Positions 57,476-64,000 of a stretch of 64,000 bases of DNA are shown piece by piece. The notes beneath the pieces were generated by a model. It was not told where the DNA came from. It saw only the letters and a program-made list of their open reading frames with translations, and did not search any database. This DNA is from Valencia hispanica. Taxonomy: Eukaryota > Chordata > Actinopteri > Cyprinodontiformes > Valenciidae. Location of the stretch: positions 36,018,298 to 36,082,297 of the forward strand of contig OY747705.1 in assembly GCA_963556495.2 (NCBI GenBank), written 5' to 3'. Each line of letters begins with the position of its first letter. The stretch's first letter is position 1. The position numbers and the translations under genes were made by a program.

Positions 57476-58384
57476 ACATGATCAAGTACAAATGATCTAT
57501 GGGGCAACATTCTTCATCTTTACTTGGAGAGTAGAAAGGACACTCATGAACCAAAAGCTGTTTCAGTCAGTTTCAGTTGCATCAGTCTATAGACGCAAGC
57601 ATATGTCACCACCAATTAACCTGAATAAAGAAGGTGGGGGAAACTTTTAAATATTAGGCTCCTGTGCCACAGTATTATTATTAAAACGGCTACAGACAAA
57701 GGTAACACTGGCTTTCTTGAAGGCAACCAGTAAAGAGTGTTAGCATGCTCATCAGATTGCAATGTGTCATAGGATATTTAAAAAGTTGTACTATTTCTCT
57801 CTGTGTTTCACCCATTAAGCCAAATACCTGTATAGCCTGCGTTTAAATTGCTATTTTTGCACTCACTTATAAACATGCACATCTTGTCTCAGATCTGGTA
57901 CTGAGGGGAAAACGTGTCCTTGCAAGATTGAAGTTTTGTCAAGCTGTACATCAGACATCTGCTAAGCACCTCATCATGAAAGGGCTGAGGTTTATTCCCC
58001 TGCATTGCTTTGCCAAGAACAACTTACAGGCGCCAAGAAACCTTCCACTCTGCCAGCAAGGTTAGGTGAATGACAAAGCTGAGTTACAGAGACTCAAGAT
58101 GAGAAAGGAGAAAGACCAGGAGGGAGCGAAATCCAAGGAAGGTTAGAGTTAAAGAAGCAAATAGTAGCTGTTCTTGATATGAGGGACCTGGGTTTTGTGT
58201 TTGTTTTTTAGTTTTTTTTCATCATGCCAGTGCATGCTTCTTTTGGAAAACATGGGCACAGATCAGTTTTCTGATCATTTGCTCTGCTGCTTGCAGGTGC
58301 TGCAATGTGAGAAGGACAGGCCTGAAGTGACTGCAGTGGCTGGAAGTGAAAAGGCATCTAACTAACTTGCAAAATGAAACAAAA
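57476..58384. other. Unique sequence
   Basis: No gene or known repeat was recognised. Confidence 0.45.
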
Positions 58385-58853
58385 AACAACAATGGGGGGG
58401 GCGGGGTGGGGTGCACCCCAGGGAACAGTGCTTGCCCCTCTCCTCTTCACCCTATACACCTTGGACTTCTGTTGCAACTCGGAGCTGTGTCACCTACAGA
58501 AGTATGGCGATGACACAGGGGGGCAGCATATCCAAGAAGGACAGATCCAGACTGGATAAACTGATCATGCGGACTGGCTCTGTGGTCGGCATGAAGCTGG
58601 ACTCTCTGGTGACGGTGGCAGAGATGAGGACACTGGACAAACTGCTGGATATTCTTGACAACACCAGCCATCCTCTGCACACTGTCATCAGCAACCAGAG
58701 GAGCCGGTTCAGTGAGAGACTGCTTCTTCCCAAATGCAGGACCAGTAGACACAAGAACTTCTTTGTCCATCGTGCAATCACCCTCTTCAACTCCTTACTT
58801 GGGGGGAGGAGGAAATAGGGAGGACAGAGGGGAAGGAGCAGTAGCCACGGTGC

Positions 58854-58943
<90 letters not shown>

Positions 58944-59085
58944 TAATTTAATCAAACGTTCTGTATATGTTTATTTATTTATCTTACTCCATCCTTTTGT
59001 TTGCTGCTGGAAATGTTAATTTCCCTGAGGGAGTCATCCCAAAGGGATGAATAAAGTTAAGTCTAAGTCTAAGTTATTTTGTTTA
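58385..59085 (+). pseudogene. Rex1-like LINE with internal RT deletion
   Basis: It starts in the RT domain (APQGTVLAPLLFTLYTLDF, HLQKYGDDT). The sequence jumps at about 58515 directly to GGSISKKDRSRLDKLIMRTG and continues to LLPKCRTSRHKNFFVHRAI. In the relative at 54312-56700 about 110 residues separate these parts, so they are deleted here. The 3' UTR is interrupted by a long (TA)n tract and ends ttccctgagggagtcatccc, aaagggatgaataaagttaa, and a taagtc tandem tail. A different subfamily from the copy at 54304, judged by the tail. Confidence 0.85.
58859..58939. repeat. (TA)n microsatellite in a LINE 3' UTR
   Basis: About 81 bases of uninterrupted TA between the ORF2 end and the terminal 3' UTR of the LINE at 58385-59085. 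Confidence 0.97.
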
Positions 59086-59319
59086 TGTATGTATACACTG
59101 TAAATGTACATATGTTTATCTAAATAAATCCTGTATAGCTCTGACAACAGTGTATACAGTAATGTGTTAAAGACAAACAATGCAGGATTTTCATGTAAAT
59201 GATTAATCTACTTAAGCTGGTATATGGTAAAATGATTTATCACAGGTTGGATAAAGTCATTCCTAGCACCCTCTGCTGTCTGTACTGAGAATGGCGCACT
59301 TGCGTATGAAGTCTCCAAG

Positions 59320-59775
59320 ATGACCTCTCGGTCTTGTGTTTGTGGTGGGGTAGGTAAGCAATGCTTAGAGGCCAGAACGTGCAGCACCAAATCCTACTTG
59401 AAACTGCTGGCTGAGGAAAAGCGTAAATACAGTAAGCTTGTTATTCACGCTGGCGGTAATGACACCTTACGGCAATCGGAAGTCACTAAAATGAGTGTTG
59501 CTTCTGTGTGTAAGTTTGCCAAAACAATGTCAGACTCGGTAAGCTTATCTGGTCCCCTGCCCGATCGAACCACTGACGACATGTTTAGCCACATGTTGTC
59601 ATTCCACCAGTGGTTGTCTGGGTGGTGTCCTGCAAATGATGTGGGCTACATTGTTAACTGACGAACATTTTGGGGAAAACTTGGTCTGATCCGGAGAGAC
59701 GGCATCCATCTCACTTTGGATGGAGCCGCTCCTCTTTCTAGGAATCTGGCCGGATTTATCAGTCCCAAACACTGA
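59320..59775 (+). pseudogene. LINE ORF1 with SGNH-esterase domain, one stop codon
   Basis: Some CR1/L2-type LINEs encode an SGNH-type esterase in ORF1. Here KRKYSKLVIHAGGNDT carries the G-x-N-D block III, followed by RQSEVTKMSVASVCKFAKTM and SFHQWLSGWCPANDVGYI. A TGA at 59659-59661 falls where the family has Trp; beyond it the same frame continues through RTFWGKLGLIRRDGIH (Asp and His of the catalytic DxxH block) and LTLDGAAPLSRNL to the stop at 59773-59775. The N-terminal GDS block with the nucleophilic Ser is not visible, so the domain is truncated as well as interrupted. Confidence 0.8.
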
Positions 59776-59939
59776 CAACCCAGGGTCCATATCAGGAAGC
59801 AGAGTCGTAGTTTAACCCACCTCTCTGCAGCTTCTGTACTGTTACCCACCCATTACCCCATAGAAACAGTGTCTTGCCCACGGCCAAAATCAAATGGATT
59901 AAAAGTTAACCTAACAAAAATATTGGAAATCTCATAAAA

Positions 59940-60570
59940 ATAAATACGGCTTTGACTAAACAGAAAAATAAAACTATTAAATTTGGTTTATTAAACATAA
60001 GATATCTCTCCTCAAAGACTTTTAATAGTAAATGACTTGATTTGTGAATGAATGAATCTGTTTTATCTCACAGAAACCTGGTTACAGCAGGATGATTATG
60101 TCAGTATAAATGAGTCAACTCCTTCCAAATATTTAAATTTCACATTCCTAGAAGTACTGGGCAAGGAGGAGGAGTTGGAACCGTTTTTCATTACACACTT
60201 TGGACCTCGTACTGACATACGGTATTGAGTGTGAGGAAATAACAGTCCATCCACACAACCCAGTTCTGTCTGACCACTTTTTGATAACTTTTGAATTCAC
60301 TTTAACTGACCATCTTAAATCTAAAAGAAAATTTAATTATAGTAGAGCTTTATCAGACAATGCTGTAAGACGTTTTAAAGAATCTGTTCCATTCTTACTT
60401 TCCTCAGTGTCTCAGAGTAACACAGTGGAGGGCAGCAATTCCATTTCTAACCCCTTCAGAAATTGATGATTTTGTTCATACTTCCTCAATGCGTTTTGCA
60501 TTAGATCGTGTAGCACCCCTAAAAAAGAAAGTGATTAGCCATAGGAGGCTGATTCCCTGGTTTAATGCAG
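59940..60570 (+). pseudogene. LINE ORF2 endonuclease remnant
   Basis: Downstream of the esterase ORF1, frames with changes give F-G-L-L-N-I-R-Y-L-S-S-K (about 59980-60015), FYLTETWLQQDDYVSINEST (60061-60120), and VLSDHFLITFEF (60262-60297, SDH motif). KFNYSRALSDNAVRRFKESV and a P-W-F-N-A-E-L-R block near 60557-60580 follow. This is the order of an apurinic-type endonuclease followed by the pre-RT linker. Frameshifts and a short insertion or deletion near 60180 break it. Confidence 0.72.
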
Positions 60571-60579
60571 AGCTGCGTA

Positions 60580-60900
60580 CTAGATCTAATTGTTCCATAT
60601 GTTCCCAACAACAGAGTACTTCGCTCTCAGACTGCAGGTTTACTTGTAGTTCCTAGGATTTCTAAAAGTAGAATGGGAGGCAGATCTTTTAGTATCAGGC
60701 TCCTCTCCTGTGGAACCAGCTCTCAGTTTTAGTCCGTGAGGCAGACACTCTCTCTACTTTTAAAGCCAGGCTAAAAACTTTCCATTTTGATAAGGTTATA
60801 GTTAGAGTGGCTTAGGTTATCCTGAGCTATCTCTCTAGTTATGCTGCTATAGTCTTAGACTGCTGGAGGACAGACTGACCAATTTTTTTCGCTCTGCTAC
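60580..60900 (+). pseudogene. LINE ORF2 C-terminus and 3' UTR after a large deletion
   Basis: Within a few bases of the pre-RT linker the sequence changes to the far C-terminus. A diverged VPRISKSRMGGRSF block (60650-60695) is followed by L-L-W-N-Q-L and E-A-D-T-L-S-T-F-K-A-R-L-K-T-F-H-F (60700-60790). A 3' UTR with gactgctggaggacagactg follows. The entire RT domain is therefore missing from this element. Confidence 0.65.
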
Positions 60901-61589
60901 TTTCTTTTCTACTACTCTCCAGTTGCATTATCTGCTTTTATTTCAACTGTTAACTTTGTTTTCTGTCAAGCCGCCTTTCAAACAGGCCATGGAAAACTGT
61001 AATTTTCCGGACTTTGTCTGTTTTGCTTTTGAGTCTGAAAGCAATCTTGTGGACTTTGTCCGGATACCCTTTACCGGTAACTTTATGGATGAAGACCTAG
61101 TAACAAGAGCGGACTTTTCGCGATATGGTGTTCGCATTCAGATTATCAGGTAATGTTCCGGATAAGCTGGAGGGGTGTGGGGTGGTGGGGAAAAGGGGAG
61201 AGGGGCAGGGAACGCTGTGAGCGCACACATTGATGACTTATAAATGTCACTATTTTCCTTTCAGCTTCTTCGTCGATGTCTACTAAGCGTTTCCATGTGT
61301 GCAAAATTGCACACATCACAAAGACGAGCCTTGCGGTAGATCTGCTGTTTTGTCGACCATCTTTGCAATAATTCATAATAGTACCAATAATATTGGTACT
61401 GTACCTGTCTTGAAATTTGAGACTGATCGTATGTATAATGCACTATCCTACGTGTATTATATCCCACTTGACGTAGGTTTTTTCTGACACGTTTATCTTA
61501 TTTATGCTCAGAAAACTATAGTGATAATGATGGATTATAGCACCAGGTCTCCATGTATTTGTGTTTTGTATATATAGATAGCTGTATAA
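60901..61589. other. Unrecognised segment with a short coding-like stretch
   Basis: A plus-strand frame at 60923-61153 encodes a low-repeat peptide (FPDFVCFAFESESNLVDFVR and LVTRADFSRYGVRI). It ends at a donor-like ATCAG|GTAATG. A pyrimidine-rich acceptor-like ttttcctttcag precedes 61265. Splicing the two reaches a stop within a few codons in the same frame. It may be a fragment of an unknown retroelement or chance; I do not recognise the protein. Confidence 0.25.

Positions 61590-61680
<91 letters not shown>
61590..61680. repeat. Compound (TA)n(TG)n microsatellite
   Basis: About 75 bases of TA followed by about 16 bases of TG. Confidence 0.97.
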
Positions 61681-61789
61681 GGCAGGCGAGTGTATTTGCT
61701 CGTATATATGCATTTGTACGTGCATGTGCGGATATATATATGCGCTCATGTATTTAGAGACTTTTTGGGTCATTGTTATACATTTTTGG

Positions 61790-62160
61790 GGAGGCTTTTT
61801 TAAGCACTCTATAACAGTTTCCTGAGGAAGATTCCAGTATAACTCTGTTGATTGTTTTGTAATGTTTGTTTCCTGGGGCACATACCATCACGTGACCCAT
61901 ATCACAGACTATTTAAGATGGCGTCCATCACTATTATGATGTCTGACGAAGAGTGTTTGCTTGAAATGTAAAACCTCTCTGAGTCAAAATCAATCGACTG
62001 CAAATTGGAGCCCTACAGTGTGCGAGACGTTTTTTTGCCTTTTTCCACATGATTCTTACTTTCGACTCAGCACCTGCCCAATATTTTTGGGGAACAGATG
62101 TGCGTGTGGGTCTTCTTCTTTTGACTCATTTGCAATTACAAATGCAACAAAACCCCATAT
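61790..62160 (+). mobile_element. Possible Penelope-like element UTR fragment
   Basis: The order gtttcctgaggaagattcc, tttgtttcctggggcac, tatttaagatggcgtccatc, gatgtctgacgaagagtgtt, tcaaaatcaatcgactgcaa, and agccctacagtgtgcgagac resembles terminal regions of fish Penelope-like retroelements as I remember them. No reverse transcriptase or GIY-YIG coding sequence is visible in the window. The assignment is tentative. Confidence 0.35.
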
Positions 62161-62310
62161 GTGTAGATAGAAAGACAAACAGTTTTTTTTATATTTGTTT
62201 TTAACCAGTCAGCATTTGTTGAGCCATAATAAAACTTTTTATTTCAGGTGTTCTAAAACAGTAGCTCCTAAACATTTCAGTTTATTTTAACTAATATAAT
62301 TAATATATAA

Positions 62311-62314
<4 letters not shown>

Positions 62315-62398
<84 letters not shown>
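62315..62398. repeat. Compound (TC)n(TA)n microsatellite
   Basis: About 33 bases of TC run directly into about 51 bases of TA. Confidence 0.97.
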
Positions 62399-62401
<3 letters not shown>

Positions 62402-63660
62402 CTCCCTGTAAAAGTGTAAACCATTTTAAGGCATTTTAACCATTTCTTACAGTTTGTGCCGATAAATGTGGAGGGCTCATGTATATCTACATATATATGT
62501 ACTTCACAAAGTGCTCTCTGTATGCTTTACACTACAGAAGGGTACACACTGCTCCCTAAAATGGTGTAACTTTGCTGGTCCTCACAACTGTCAGTTTCCC
62601 AGTACAGTTTAAGGACAGGTACAGCACATATACCCTCTGTAAAATACATAAATACATGAGGAGCCTCACTGAGTGTCTCCAAAGCTATGGTGTGTTGGGT
62701 TAAAGCTGGTACTACCCAAAGAGGCTCTGGCTTGTCAAAAGGCTACAGTATTTCCCCTAGAATCCAGGGTAAGAGACCATTCACCCATCAGACCTCAACT
62801 TATGATACATAAGGCAAGGACAAGTGAAAAAAGAAAAAGAAAGAAAAAATCAGGATGATTAATGTGCCTTCTGTGTGGTCAGTCTTTTTCCTCAGCACAC
62901 ACAGCAGAAACCTAGTTGTGAATGTATTTTTGCACAAAAGAAATGCATAGACATTTTGCAAGCTTACCTTCATACTCGAGTGGGTGCACAAAAGGAGAAA
63001 GTGCACACAGAAACACATCACCAGAGGACTGTATTCCAGAGGATAGCCGATGAAAAATGGCTGTGCTCAACTCTGCTCCTGGCTAACCTCCATTCAGCAT
63101 GGAGGGGTATTGACTAAAGAGCGAGACAGCAGACCCTTATTTATAAATGCTTCTGCTGAGCTAACAGCAAGCATCCCAAGCACATTGAGTAAGAACTGAA
63201 AGAAAACCACCAGACTCACCTTACTTCTGTATTCATTGCCATGACGAACCAAACCTTCATGAGTTGTTTCATTGATAATTAGGCCATAGGAAAATCAAAA
63301 TAAAAAGAGCTTAACATCAAAAATGCATTTCAGGAAAACAGTTATTACCTGTAACTCTAGAATTAATGTTGAGAAGTTAAGTCATGGCAATTATTTCTTT
63401 TGGTAACAAAAAACACTACACCTTGAAATATTTAATAACTGAGCAAAACATTTTAAATAAAAATTAAAAATTTCCAAATGATGAATCTTATGACTGGATG
63501 TGGACTGTTATATGTTCTTTATTTAATGTATGCTCACAAAAATAATCAATTCCTTCAATACTCTAATTTGGTTTTTGACAGGCACGCAGATGACTGTAAA
63601 AGAAGAGTTTATCTGATATCTTTCTCTAATGGTTCTTTTCCTAGATTTCTACTCTGTACA
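62399..63660. other. Unique sequence, no gene
   Basis: Short ORFs such as 62875-63117 (+) have no recognised domain. No repeat was recognised. Confidence 0.45.
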
Positions 63661-63940
63661 ACAGAGTGAACACAATTGGTATCTGTTCCATCGTGAGGCA
63701 ACAGGAATAGCCATTAAAAGCAGACACACTCAAACTGGATTCATTTTTGTCTGGCTACAAAGGATGCCGAAAAGCTTATGAGCTGCACATTAACATGACC
63801 GCAGATCAATAGTGCTGTGAGGAGTCTGAAGGTATTGTTGATATATTGACTGGATTTATGAGGGAACAGAGATGGATATGGTATGGAGTTTGCTGGTGTT
63901 GAACGCCACACATCAGCTGTCAATGCCTGCACCATTACAA
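63661..63940. promoter_or_regulatory. Candidate conserved non-coding element
   Basis: High-complexity repeat-free sequence, for example gcttatgagctgcacattaa and cacacatcagctgtcaatgc (with a CAGCTGTCA word). The overlapping minus ORF 63741-63992 has no domain. The call is compositional; nothing shows conservation. Confidence 0.27.
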
Positions 63941-64000
63941 GTATTGTACTAGTATAGAATAGAATATAGTTATATATGAGAAAGTAATACAAACTTTATG

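Overview
This window is nuclear DNA from a vertebrate, almost certainly a teleost fish. It is AT-rich, has no bacterial-type gene density, and is full of elements typical of ray-finned fish: many Tc1-like transposons, L2-type and Rex1-type LINEs, a hAT transposon and long (TA)n tracts. I cannot name the species. Element families are assigned from remembered consensus sequences and visible protein motifs; no alignment was run.

No complete host protein-coding gene is visible. The only plausible piece of a host gene is at the left edge. Positions 454-1200 are strongly CpG-rich for this window and end in a good splice donor on the minus strand (GTAAGT, 453 down to 448). This looks like the promoter and non-coding first exon of a gene running leftwards out of the window. 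The rest reads as upstream or intergenic space. Several high-complexity stretches (about 4.1-4.5, 9.5, 10.4, 11.2, 13.4, 23.6-24.4, 27.4, 31.5, 39.5, 50.5 and 63.8 kb) look like possible conserved regulatory elements, but only cross-species alignment can show this.

Layout of the mobile DNA. At least eleven Tc1-like copies from several families occur at 2.1, 7.8, 16.4, 17.2, 20.6, 24.6, 28.6, 31.0, 38.2, 40.3 and 53.7 kb. All are decayed except the 40.3 kb copy, which has both ends, TA flanks and a transposase with a single frameshift. A solo LTR with a perfect 5-bp target duplication lies at 5125-5506. L2-type LINE pieces occur at 7.0, 8.5, 28.8, 35.0, 42.9 (+), 44.1-46.5 (-) and 53.1 kb; the 44-46 kb copy keeps most of ORF2. 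A Rex1-like LINE at 54.3-56.8 kb keeps a long ORF2 with two lesions. A deleted relative lies at 58.4 kb and a 3' tail of the same subfamily at 32.8 kb. A further LINE with an SGNH-esterase ORF1 lies at 59.3-60.9 kb. A hAT element with an 8-bp target duplication and an internally deleted ZBED-type transposase occupies 48032-50351.

The most striking structures are nested. Around 40.2-42.5 kb a Tc1 sits in a second TIR element, which sits in a third repeat whose uninterrupted relative lies at 52.1 kb. At 28.6-29.6 kb a Tc1 copy is split by an L2 fragment and also holds a perfect 94-bp palindrome. Part of that Tc1 imitates a spliced host exon. I found no clear undescribed biological system; the less explained items are listed as findings.
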